From Croceicoccus sp. (GTDB lineage Bacteria; Pseudomonadota; Alphaproteobacteria; Sphingomonadales; Sphingomonadaceae): 64,000 bases of DNA. Shown here in pieces: positions 36,842 to 44,538 of the stretch (the first letter of the stretch is position 1; each line of letters starts with the position of its first letter). Location of the stretch: NCBI GenBank assembly GCA_002694745.1, contig NZMY01000027.1, positions 62,001-126,000 on the forward strand, written 5' to 3'. The translations under genes and the position numbers were made by a program. Below the pieces are notes generated by a model. That model saw only the letters and a list, made by a program, of their open reading frames with translations. It was not told where the DNA came from and searched no databases.

Positions 36842-36874
36842 ACCCAAGTTACACCCTACACCCAAGTCACACCC
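36842..36874 (+). repeat. Tandem 15-nt direct repeat before crcB
   Basis: ACCCAAGTTACACCC (36842-36856) and ACCCAAGTCACACCC (36860-36874), 14 of 15 bases identical, with an 18-nt period, directly before the crcB ribosome site (AGGGG) and ATG. Confidence 0.6.
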
Positions 36875-36883
36875 AGGGGCTCA

Positions 36884-37303
36884 ATGCCAACGCCGATTTC
36901 ACAACTGGCCGCTTCGCTGATCGTCGCCCTTGGCGGCGGGACGGGGGCGGTGCTGCGTTATCAGCTGGGACGGCTGGTGTCGCATCTGGCACCGGGTCAG
37001 GCGCTGAGCTTTCCGTGGGCGACGCTGGCGGCCAATGCGCTGGGCAGCGCGGCGATGGGCGTGCTGATCGCATGGCTCGCCCGTCACGACGCCGCGGGGG
37101 CAGGCGGCGGAGAGCAATGGCGCCTGCTGCTCGGCGTCGGCCTGCTGGGCGGTTTCACCACATTCTCCAGCTTCTCGATGGAAACCGTGCTGCTGTGGCA
37201 GCGCGGCGAAGCGGGACTGGCACTTACCTATATCGTCGCTTCGCTGGTGCTTGGTCTTGCGGGACTCGTCGCGGGACTGACACTTGCACGAGGGACCCTC
37301 TAA
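36884..37303 (+). CDS. crcB: Fluoride channel CrcB/Fluc
   Basis: 139 aa from ATG 36884. Four-helix membrane protein forming a dual-topology dimeric fluoride exporter. Seen: GGGTGAVLRYQLGR near the N-terminus, a conserved Asn in ATLAANALGS, and the signature LLGGFTTFSSFSMET containing the Phe-box and Na-binding region. Its stop overlaps the next start in TAATG. I found no fluoride-riboswitch consensus upstream. Confidence 0.93.
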   Translation: MPTPISQLAASLIVALGGGTGAVLRYQLGRLVSHLAPGQALSFPWATLAANALGSAAMGVLIAWLARHDAAGAGGGEQWRLLLGVGLLGGFTTFSSFSMETVLLWQRGEAGLALTYIVASLVLGLAGLVAGLTLARGTL

Positions 37304-38529
37304 TGCCCGCTCCGGAAGATACCATCCGCCGCTTCACCGTCAGCCATGACGACGATGGCGCGCGCCTCGACCGCTGGTTCAAACGGCATCTGCCGCAGAT
37401 CGGCTTCAACACCATCTCGCGCTGGGCGCGCACCGGCCAGATCCGCGTCGACGGCAAGCGGGCCAAGCCCGAAGACCGCGTCGAGGCCGGGCAGGAAATC
37501 CGCGTGCCCCCCGGCGGCGAAAGCCTGTCCAAGGGCCCGCAGCGCCAGCGTATCCAGCTGACCGAGGACGAGCTGGCCGAGGCGGATGCCATGGTGCTCC
37601 ACCGCGACCGCGCCGCCATCGTGCTGAACAAGCCGCCCGGCCTTGCCACGCAGGGCGGTACCGGCACCAAGCACCACGTCGACCGCCTGCTTGAGGCTTT
37701 CGTGCCGGAGGAAGACAGCAAGGTGCCCCGCCCGCGCCTCGTCCACCGGCTCGACAAGGATACCTCGGGCGTGCTGCTGACCGCCGCCACGCCGGGCAGC
37801 GCGGCATTCTTTTCCAAGCGCTTTTCGGGCCGCAGCGCCAAGAAGATCTATTGGGCGTTGGTGACGGGCGTGCCCGATATCTCGGCCGGCACCATCGACC
37901 TCGCGCTGGCGAAACAGCCCGGCACCGGGGGCGAAAAGATGATGCCCGATCCCGAAGGCCAGCCCGCACGCACCAAATATCGCGTGGTCGACCGCGCGGG
38001 CAACAAGGCCGCCTGGGTCGAGCTGGAGCCACTGACGGGCCGCACCCACCAGCTGCGCGTGCATCTGGCCGCGATCGGCCATCCCATCGTGGGCGACGGC
38101 AAATATGGCGGGCAGGCCGCGTTCCTGACCGGCAGCATCAGCCGCAAGATGCACCTGCATGCCCGCCGCCTGATCATCGATCATCCCGACGGCGTGCCGC
38201 TGGATGTCACGGCCCCGCTGCCCGACCATTTCGCGGCCAGCATGGAGCAGCTCGGTTTCGACGAGAGCGCCAGCGATGCCTTGCCCGAGGAAGGCCCTCC
38301 GCCCCCTTCGCGCGAGGAAAAGAAGATCGCCGCGCGCCGCCATGCCAAGGATGTGCGCAAGGAACGCCGGGGCGAGCGGCGCCAGCGCACGATGGGTTCG
38401 CCCAAGGCGGGCAAGCCCACGACCAAGCGCTCCGCCGCCCCCGCGCCCAAGAAGGGCGGCGTGAAGAAGGGCAAGGGCAGTCCCCGGCCGGCAGGGAAAC
38501 CCGCGCCCCGAAAGCCCGGTAGCAAATGA
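37303..38529 (+). CDS. RluC/RluD-type ribosomal RNA pseudouridine synthase
   Basis: 408 aa from ATG 37303. Seen: an S4 RNA-binding domain (about residues 10-70; LDRWFKRHLPQIGFNTISRW), a catalytic domain with RLVHRLDKDTSGVLLTA holding the catalytic Asp, and GRTHQLRVHLAAIGHPIVGD. The last 85 residues are Lys/Arg/Pro/Ala low complexity (KKIAARRHAKDVRKERRGER and on), not part of the fold, probably for RNA binding. RluC is the likelier member but the target uridines cannot be told. Coupled to crcB and to the HAD gene. Confidence 0.9.
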   Translation: MPAPEDTIRRFTVSHDDDGARLDRWFKRHLPQIGFNTISRWARTGQIRVDGKRAKPEDRVEAGQEIRVPPGGESLSKGPQRQRIQLTEDELAEADAMVLHRDRAAIVLNKPPGLATQGGTGTKHHVDRLLEAFVPEEDSKVPRPRLVHRLDKDTSGVLLTAATPGSAAFFSKRFSGRSAKKIYWALVTGVPDISAGTIDLALAKQPGTGGEKMMPDPEGQPARTKYRVVDRAGNKAAWVELEPLTGRTHQLRVHLAAIGHPIVGDGKYGGQAAFLTGSISRKMHLHARRLIIDHPDGVPLDVTAPLPDHFAASMEQLGFDESASDALPEEGPPPPSREEKKIAARRHAKDVRKERRGERRQRTMGSPKAGKPTTKRSAAPAPKKGGVKKGKGSPRPAGKPAPRKPGSK

Positions 38530-39188
38530 GCCGGATCGCGATCTTCGATTGCGACGGCACGCTGGTCGACGGGCAGGCCAATGTCTGCCTTGCGATGGAG
38601 GAAGCCTTTGCCGCCGCTTCGCTGGAAGCGCCGTCGCGCGCGCTGATCCGCCGCGCGGTCGTCCTGTCGCTGCCGCAGGCCATGGCGATGCTGTTGCCGG
38701 GGAGCACGCCTGCCGAACAGGAAATGCTGGCCGAAAGCTACCGCCTGGCCTTTCGCGAGCATCGCCGACTGGGACAGGTGGACGAACCCCTGTTCGACGG
38801 CATAGCGCCGCTGCTGCGCCAGCTTCACGCCGAGGGATGGCAGCTGGCGGTCGCCACCGGCAAGTCGCGGCGCGGGCTGCGCCATTGCCTCGCCACCCAT
38901 GGCGTGTCCGACCTGTTCAGCAGTCTGCAGACCGCCGACGACCATCCGTCGAAACCCGATCCCGCGATGATCGCCGCCGTGCTGTGGGAAACCGGTATCG
39001 ACGCCAAGGACGCGGTGATGATCGGTGACACCAGTTTCGATATGCTGATGGCCAGTGCGGCGGGCGTGCGGGCCATCGGGGTCGACTGGGGCTATCACCA
39101 TGCCGAGGAATTGCTGGCAACCGGCGCCGAACGCGTCGCCGAAACGGTCGAGGAACTGGCCGGCATGCTGGAGGTGACCAGTGGCTGA
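38526..39188 (+). CDS. HAD-superfamily phosphatase, phosphoglycolate phosphatase-like
   Basis: 220 aa. Seen: motif I IFDCDGTLVDG with nucleophile and acid aspartates, a helical cap domain, motif II Thr in VATGKS, the motif III Lys in SKPDP and motif IV MIGDTSFDM. This is the GPH/PGP-type layout; the substrate is not known. The ATG overlaps the preceding stop (ATGA), and it overlaps the next gene by 8 nt. Confidence 0.88.
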   Translation: MSRIAIFDCDGTLVDGQANVCLAMEEAFAAASLEAPSRALIRRAVVLSLPQAMAMLLPGSTPAEQEMLAESYRLAFREHRRLGQVDEPLFDGIAPLLRQLHAEGWQLAVATGKSRRGLRHCLATHGVSDLFSSLQTADDHPSKPDPAMIAAVLWETGIDAKDAVMIGDTSFDMLMASAAGVRAIGVDWGYHHAEELLATGAERVAETVEELAGMLEVTSG

Positions 39189-39453
39189 TCCGGCGGCAGG
39201 GCGTTATTTCGCGATGCAGGCGGTCCGCATCCTTGGCATGGGCGTCGCGGTCTATGGCCTGCTGGCGGCGACGGCCGATGTGTCCTGGCCCGATGCGCTG
39301 CCGCGCTGGCTGGGGTTCGTGCTGTTCGCGATCGGTCTGGCCGATGCGCTGGTTGTCCCGCGCATGATGGCGCGCGCCTGGAGCAGCGAGGGCATGGCGC
39401 GGCGCGGCGCGGCGGCGGACGCGATCAACAGGAAGGATGACGGGCATCCATGA
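39181..39453 (+). CDS. Small two-helix membrane protein, unknown function
   Basis: 90 aa from a GTG. Seen: two hydrophobic segments (about residues 13-30, VRILGMGVAVYGLLAA, and 44-60, LGFVLFAIGLADALVVP) and a polar C-terminus ending NRKDDGHP. No family recognised. It overlaps the HAD gene by 8 nt and the ATP12 gene by 4 nt, which supports translation. It may belong with ATP12 and F1Fo assembly by position only. Confidence 0.75.
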   Translation: MADPAAGRYFAMQAVRILGMGVAVYGLLAATADVSWPDALPRWLGFVLFAIGLADALVVPRMMARAWSSEGMARRGAAADAINRKDDGHP

Positions 39454-40163
39454 AGCGTTTCTACCGCGAGGTAACCGTCAGCGAGCAGGATCACGGCTGG
39501 CAGGTGGCGCTGGACGGGCGCGGCTTGAAGACGCAGGGCGGCACGCCGCAGATCGTCCCGACCCGCGCGCTGGCGGACGCGCTGGCGGCGGAATGGGACG
39601 CGCAGGGCGATCTTATTGACCCGAAGAGCCTGCTGCTGCGCGACCTCACCGATTACGCCATCGACCGGGTCGCGCCCGATCCGGCTTCCGCCATCGCGGC
39701 GATCATGCCTTTCGCCGAGACCGATACGCTCTGCTATCGCGCCGATGACGGCGAGGCGCTGCGCGATCGGCAGGAGGAAGCATGGGAACCGCTCGTCGCC
39801 GCTGCCGAAAGGACGCTGGGCGTCGATTTCTCGCGCGTGGCGGGCATCAGCTATACGCCCCATCCCCCCTCCACGCGCGCGCGGATCGTCGAGGAGCTGG
39901 AGGAGATGGACAGCTTTACACTGGCCGCCCTTCAGAACCTCGCCAGCCTTGGCGCGTCGCTGATCGCGGGCCTTGCCGCGCTGGATGAGGGACAGGATGC
40001 CGACGCTTTGTTCGCCCTTGCCAATCTGGAAGAAGACTGGCAGGCGCAGCAATGGGGCTGGGAAGCCGAGGCGCTGGCCCGACGTGAGGCCCGCGCGCGC
40101 GGCTTTGCGCTGGCGCAGCGTTTCGCGCGGCTGGCACGGCCCGGCGCGAAGGCGGAACCTTAA
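39450..40163 (+). CDS. ATP12-family F1 ATPase assembly chaperone
   Basis: 237 aa. Seen: MKRFYREVTVSEQDHGWQVA, then LDGRGLKTQGGTPQIVPTRA, the block DPKSLLLRDLTDYAIDRV and ETDTLCYRAD, all characteristic of ATP12. ATP12 binds the F1 alpha subunit before assembly; it is present in mitochondria and Alphaproteobacteria, which agrees with the taxonomic reading. Overlaps the small membrane-protein gene by 4 nt. Confidence 0.93.
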   Translation: MKRFYREVTVSEQDHGWQVALDGRGLKTQGGTPQIVPTRALADALAAEWDAQGDLIDPKSLLLRDLTDYAIDRVAPDPASAIAAIMPFAETDTLCYRADDGEALRDRQEEAWEPLVAAAERTLGVDFSRVAGISYTPHPPSTRARIVEELEEMDSFTLAALQNLASLGASLIAGLAALDEGQDADALFALANLEEDWQAQQWGWEAEALARREARARGFALAQRFARLARPGAKAEP

Positions 40164-40201
40164 GACCGGTCTGTCCGCTTCACCTTTGAAGAGGAGAAGC
40201 C

Positions 40202-40810
40202 ATGACCATTTCCGCCATCGCCATCAACTGCACGCTGAAAAGCGACGAGAGCGCCGTCTCGTCCACCGACTCGATGATTCAGGTCCTGCAAAAGGCCTTT
40301 GCCGAGCATGACGTGAAGCTGGAAAAGACCATTCGCGCCGCCGCGCACAACATCCTGCCCGGCGTCACTTCGGACGAGGGCGAAGGCGACGACTGGCCCG
40401 CCTTGCGCGAGGAAATCCTGAAGCACGACATATTGATCTTTGGAACGCCGATCTGGATGGGCCAGATCAGCTCGGTCGCCAAGCGCGTGCTGGAACGCAT
40501 GGACGCGTTCCTGTCGGAAACCGACGATCAGGGCCGCATGCCCAGCTATGGCAAGCTGGCGGTCAGCGCCATCGTCGGCAACGAGGATGGCGCGCATTGG
40601 GCATCGTCGCAGATATTCCAGTCGTTGAACGACACGGGCTGGACCATCCCGCCCGTCGCCAATTGCTATTGGGTAGGCGAAGCGATGGGTTCGACTGACT
40701 TCAAGGATCTGAAGCAGGTGCCCGACAAGATCACCCAGACGGCCGCGATGGTCGCATCGAATGCCGCCCATCTGGCGGGAGTGCTGAAGGGCAATCCCTT
40801 CCCCGGCTGA
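40202..40810 (+). CDS. Flavodoxin-fold NAD(P)H-dependent FMN reductase family protein
   Basis: 202 aa, with a strong ribosome site (GAAGAGGAGAAGCC before ATG). Seen: MTISAIAINCTLKSDESAVS at the phosphate-binding loop, DILIFGTPIWMGQISSVAKR (the FMN/NADPH site of this family) and GNEDGAHWASSQIFQSLND. It is probably an FMN-dependent reductase; no substrate evidence. It follows ATP12 by 38 nt and is convergent with the lipoprotein gene. Confidence 0.85.
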   Translation: MTISAIAINCTLKSDESAVSSTDSMIQVLQKAFAEHDVKLEKTIRAAAHNILPGVTSDEGEGDDWPALREEILKHDILIFGTPIWMGQISSVAKRVLERMDAFLSETDDQGRMPSYGKLAVSAIVGNEDGAHWASSQIFQSLNDTGWTIPPVANCYWVGEAMGSTDFKDLKQVPDKITQTAAMVASNAAHLAGVLKGNPFPG

Positions 40811-40835
40811 TTTTCGTGGCCGGCAAACGTCCCGC

Positions 40836-41447
40836 CTATTGCGTGAAGCCGTTCATCCACTCCGCGACCGATGCGGCGACCTCGTTCGCTGCATCGTTCA
40901 GCGCCGGGGCCACATAGATCGAATCCGCCGCGATGCCCGGTACGCTGTGTGAAAAGCGCTGCGCGTTGATATTGCCCTCGGGATCGACGCGTACCGCGTC
41001 ATAGGTGACGGTCACCGACATCGACGGAACGTCATAGCCCATCTCGACCAGCCGGCCATATAGACGCGTGCGATTGGGCAGGCCCGGATCGGCGCCCGCG
41101 ATCACCAGACGGCCGGTGGAAACGCGCAGGGTCTCGGCCAGCAGGCCCTGAAACAGGCGCGAGGGATGGTCGACGTAGAACGCGTTCTGCAGATAGGCGA
41201 CGCTCGACGGGTCGATCTGCACCGGCACGCGGTTGACGTCCAGCCGGTCCTCGACCTCGGGCTCGAACACGAAGATCGCCGAATCGACCGTGCCCTGGCT
41301 GGCCGCGCCCGCAGGCGCGCTGGTGCGAGGGGTCAGGGTGATCAGCTGCTCTGGCGGATCGCCGCCCGCGCCGATGCTGACGCATGACGCCAGCAAGGCG
41401 GCCGGCAAGGCTGCGCCGAACAGGGAAAGAACGCGCTTCACATTCAT
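40836..41447 (-). CDS. ABC transporter auxiliary lipoprotein (PqiC/YmbA-like)
   Basis: 203 aa from ATG 41447, which overlaps the mlaD stop (TGATG); GTG 41450 is an alternative. Seen: a lipoprotein signal peptide with lipobox LLASC, then ITLTPRTSAPAGAASQGTVD, and the family block DRLDVNRVPVQIDPSSVAYL followed by QNAFYVDHPSRLFQGLLAET. This is the ABC-type transport auxiliary lipoprotein domain, the outer-membrane partner of MCE systems. Last gene of the mla operon. Confidence 0.88.
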   Translation of the reverse strand: MNVKRVLSLFGAALPAALLASCVSIGAGGDPPEQLITLTPRTSAPAGAASQGTVDSAIFVFEPEVEDRLDVNRVPVQIDPSSVAYLQNAFYVDHPSRLFQGLLAETLRVSTGRLVIAGADPGLPNRTRLYGRLVEMGYDVPSMSVTVTYDAVRVDPEGNINAQRFSHSVPGIAADSIYVAPALNDAANEVAASVAEWMNGFTQ

Positions 41448-42385
41448 CACGGCTCATACTCCGGCAGGGGCTTGCTGTTCAGGAAGGCCCCTGCGCCATC
41501 GTCGTTCAGCTTTTCGGTCACGTTGCGCAGCGCGCGGGTGGTGGCGCGCAGATCGCGGATCGCGGCCTCGGTCTCGGGCAGCGTGCTCGACGACAATTGC
41601 TGCGCGGCGGGGCGCACGTCGTTGATCGTCGCTTCCAGCGTGGTCATCGCGCTTTCCGCGCTGGCCAGCGTTTCGCGCAGCTGATCGGCCAGCGACTGGC
41701 CCTCGCCGTTCACCAGGCGGTCGGTGGACTTGGCGACCTTCTCGAACTCGGCCAGCGTCAGCGTGGCCTGCCGCAGGGTCGATTGCAGTTCGGCCATGGT
41801 CTGGTCGATGCGCGGGGTCGCCTCGGCCAGATTGCGCGTCATCCGGTCGGTGTTCTGCAGGATGCCCTCAATCGATTCCTGGTTTTTGTCCGACAGCACC
41901 ATGGTCAGCCGTTCGGTCAAGGTCGCCAGCCGCTCCATCAGCAGCGGGGCATTGGTCAGCAATTCGCCAAGCCCGCCGCGCCTTGTGGGAATGACAGGCA
42001 CGCCTTCGGGCCCCGGCTCGGTGATCGGGGGCGCGCCCCTGACGGCGCCTTCCAGCTGGATGGTCGATACGCCGGTAAAGCTTCCCTGAATCGTCGCGGT
42101 GGTGCCTTGCAGGACGGGCACTTCCTCATCCACCGAGACGCGGACGCGGACGAATTCGGGATCCTTCTTCCACAGCTCGATCTTGGTCACCTTGCCGGCG
42201 GGAACGCCCGCATAGGCAACCTCGGACCCGCGGGCGAGGCCGCTGACCGATTGCTTGAAGAAGATGTCATATTCGTTCTGGGCACCCTCGTTCAGCCGGG
42301 CGATCCAGATGATGAATGCGGCGGCCATCGCCAGCAGCAACAGGGTGACTGCCCCCACCCATATATGGTTTGCCCGCGTTTCCAT
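41447..42385 (-). CDS. mlaD: MCE/MlaD-family lipid-binding protein
   Basis: 312 aa. Seen: an N-terminal membrane anchor (VGAVTLLLLAMAAAFIIWIA), one MCE domain (about residues 38-115: FFKQSVSGLARGSEVAYAGV, GSFTGVSTIQLEG) and a long helical C-terminal region with heptad-like repeats (200-300). It is the periplasmic substrate-binding ring of a Mla-type phospholipid transporter. 12 nt after mlaF. Confidence 0.93.
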   Translation of the reverse strand: METRANHIWVGAVTLLLLAMAAAFIIWIARLNEGAQNEYDIFFKQSVSGLARGSEVAYAGVPAGKVTKIELWKKDPEFVRVRVSVDEEVPVLQGTTATIQGSFTGVSTIQLEGAVRGAPPITEPGPEGVPVIPTRRGGLGELLTNAPLLMERLATLTERLTMVLSDKNQESIEGILQNTDRMTRNLAEATPRIDQTMAELQSTLRQATLTLAEFEKVAKSTDRLVNGEGQSLADQLRETLASAESAMTTLEATINDVRPAAQQLSSSTLPETEAAIRDLRATTRALRNVTEKLNDDGAGAFLNSKPLPEYEP

Positions 42386-42397
42386 GCCTGTCTGCCC

Positions 42398-43294
42398 CTA
42401 TGCCCTCTCGGGACCTGTCTTGTCCATCGCGCCGGGATTTGCGGCGGAGGAGGAATCGTACGATGCCTGTGCGGCCCGCCCGCGCGGTCCGTTGAAATAT
42501 TCCTGGATCCACGGATGATCGGTCGCCAGCAATTCCGGAATCGTGCCTACCGCGATCACCTTCTTGTCGGCCAGCACCGCCACCCGGTCGCAGATCGCGT
42601 GCAGCGTGTCGAGGTCGTGCGTGATGAGGAACACCGTCAGCCGCAGCGTATCGGCCAGTTCGCGCGTCAGCCGGTCGAACGCCGCCGCGCCCACCGGGTC
42701 CAGCCCGGCGGTCGGATCGTCCAGAAACAAAAGCTCGGGATCGAGCGCCAGCGCACGCGCAAGGCCCGCGCGCTTTTTCATGCCGCCCGACAGTTCGGAC
42801 GGATATTTGCTCGCCGCCTCGGCCGGAAGGCCCGACAGCACGACCTTGTAGCGCGAAATCTCGTGCCGCAGTTCCGTGGAAATCTCAGGATAGAATTGCT
42901 TGAGCGGCACCTCGACATTCTCGGCCACGGTCAGGGTGGAGAACAGCGCACCGCCCTGGAACAACACGCCCCAGCGCGAACGAATACTCTCGTCATCCCG
43001 GTTGTCGGGATCGGTCAGATCGCGCCCCAACACCTCGATCCGGCCCGAGCGAGGCGTCTGCAGACCGATGATGGAGCGCATCAGCACCGATTTGCCCGTG
43101 CCCGATCCGCCGACGACGCCGATGATTTCGCCTCGCCTGACCTTGAGCGAAAGATCCTCGTGCACGACCTGCTCGCCAAAGGCATTGGTGATGTCTTCGA
43201 TGACGATCGGAAACTCGCCGTCGAACTCCGGCGGCGTGAAGACCGCGTCTTCGGTGGCCTGTGCGATCAGGTCTTCGGCTCGCTTGCTGGCCAT
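42398..43294 (-). CDS. mlaF: Mla-type ABC transporter ATPase
   Basis: 298 aa from ATG 43294, which overlaps the mlaE stop (TGATG); the longer upstream frame has no support. Seen: Walker A GGSGTGKS, Q-loop LFQGGALFSTLTV, signature LSGGMKKRAGLARAL, Walker B LLFLDDPTAGLDP (with Asp-Asp in place of Asp-Glu) and switch LITHDLDTLHAICD. In this position many ABC ATPases use Glu; Asp is common in MlaF-like proteins as far as I recall. About 30 C-terminal residues are Ala/Ser/Pro-rich and variable. Confidence 0.95.
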   Translation of the reverse strand: MASKRAEDLIAQATEDAVFTPPEFDGEFPIVIEDITNAFGEQVVHEDLSLKVRRGEIIGVVGGSGTGKSVLMRSIIGLQTPRSGRIEVLGRDLTDPDNRDDESIRSRWGVLFQGGALFSTLTVAENVEVPLKQFYPEISTELRHEISRYKVVLSGLPAEAASKYPSELSGGMKKRAGLARALALDPELLFLDDPTAGLDPVGAAAFDRLTRELADTLRLTVFLITHDLDTLHAICDRVAVLADKKVIAVGTIPELLATDHPWIQEYFNGPRGRAAQASYDSSSAANPGAMDKTGPERA

Positions 43295-44412
43295 CAGCCC
43301 CACCCGATCTCGGTAAAGAAGATCGCGAAGAACGCGTCCAGCACGATCACCATGAAGATTGCCTGCACCACCGCCATGGTCGTGCGCTTGCCCACTTCCT
43401 CGGCATTGCCGGACACCTGCATGCCCTGATAGCAGCCCGCCAGCCCGACGATCAGCCCGAACACCGGCGCCTTGATCAGCCCGACCCACACATCGGTCAG
43501 CGGCACCACTTCGCGGATCCGCTGAAGGAAGGTGAAGAACGGGATGTCGAGTGCGAAATTGGCAATGAACGCACCGCCGATGATCGCGAGGACAGAGGCG
43601 AAGAAGCCCAGGGGAATCATCATCAGCACCGCCGCCAGAATGCGCGGCAGGATAAGCCGTTCCATCGGCGACACGCCGATCACGCGCATCGCATCGACTT
43701 CCTCGGTCAGTTTCATGGTGCCGATCTGCGCGGCAAAGGCGCTGCCCGACCGGCCCGCGACCATGATCGCGGTCATCAGCACGCCCAGTTCGCGGAAAGA
43801 CAGCCGCCCGGTCAGGTTGATCGTGTAGATCTCGGCCCCGAACTGTGCGAGTTGCACCGCGCCCTGCTGCGCGATGACGATGCCGATCAGAAAGCTCATC
43901 AATCCGATGATGCCCAGCGCGGACACGCCGACCAGTTCGAACTGGCGGACCAGCGCGGTCATCGGGAAACGGCGCGGATGGCGGATCAAAGACCCCATTG
44001 CGATCACCGAAGCGCCGAGGAAGTCGACGACGCCCGCGACCCCGCGCGCCCAGTCGATGACCCGTTCGCCCACCGCATCGGGGACCCGGCTGAGCAGGCG
44101 TGCGCGCGGCGGGGTGATGTCGGCGCTGCTGGCGCATTCCTCAACCGCGTCGATCAGGCGGCGTGCCTTGTCGCTGGCCCCCTCGATCCGTGCATCCAGC
44201 GCACCTGCCGCGCGCATGATTACCCACGCACCGACGGTGTCGATATCCTCGACCTGCGAAATATCGATGGCGGCAAGCGAATCGATTTCGCGCAGGCGAT
44301 TGTCCAGCGGCGCAATGGACGAGACCGTCAGAGGCCCCGTCACCACCAGCACCGGGCCGCCTTCACCGTCCCTCGTATCGAATTCCGCCCAGTCGCGCAT
44401 GGTGGCGGTCAT
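43294..44412 (-). CDS. mlaE: MlaE-family permease with N-terminal STAS-like domain
   Basis: 372 aa. Seen: a 100-residue N-terminal region resembling a STAS domain (VLVVTGPLTVSSIAPLDNRL, AAIDISQVEDIDTVGAWVIM), then the MlaE permease: FELVGVSALGIIGLMSFLIG, LGVLMTAIMVAGRSGSAFAA followed by QIGTMKLTEEVDAM, and VPLTDVWVGLIKAPVFGLIV. In E. coli the STAS protein MlaB is separate; here it is fused. First gene of the mlaE-mlaF-mlaD-lipoprotein operon, which maintains outer-membrane lipid asymmetry. Confidence 0.94.
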   Translation of the reverse strand: MTATMRDWAEFDTRDGEGGPVLVVTGPLTVSSIAPLDNRLREIDSLAAIDISQVEDIDTVGAWVIMRAAGALDARIEGASDKARRLIDAVEECASSADITPPRARLLSRVPDAVGERVIDWARGVAGVVDFLGASVIAMGSLIRHPRRFPMTALVRQFELVGVSALGIIGLMSFLIGIVIAQQGAVQLAQFGAEIYTINLTGRLSFRELGVLMTAIMVAGRSGSAFAAQIGTMKLTEEVDAMRVIGVSPMERLILPRILAAVLMMIPLGFFASVLAIIGGAFIANFALDIPFFTFLQRIREVVPLTDVWVGLIKAPVFGLIVGLAGCYQGMQVSGNAEEVGKRTTMAVVQAIFMVIVLDAFFAIFFTEIGWG

Positions 44413-44538
44413 GGTCGAAAAAACGCTCGCTCACAAGCGTCTGCCGACAGGCGGGCACAAGCCGTCCGGGCATCTGTTGTGTAAATGGCGTGTTTCTGGT
44501 GCTTGCCCCCCGCCCGGCACGCTGGCAAAGCGCGCCAC

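Larger units (their letters stand above)
36563..36883. other. Divergent intergenic region, rpsU / crcB
   Basis: 321 bases without a supported gene. It holds the structured element at 36650-36741, another inverted repeat CCCGATGC (36739-36746) / GCATCGGG (36781-36788), and a 15-nt direct repeat just before crcB. A possible N-terminal extension of crcB starting at 36743 lacks family support. Confidence 0.6.

Noticed and set aside
36563-36883. Fluoride riboswitch upstream of crcB
   Set aside because: The conserved GG-GAUGG start and the pairing elements I know for the crcB motif are not present; only a direct repeat and the separate structured element are seen.
36743-36883. 47-residue N-terminal extension of CrcB
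   Set aside because: CrcB proteins start close to the first helix; the extension contains the direct repeat and no family-like sequence.
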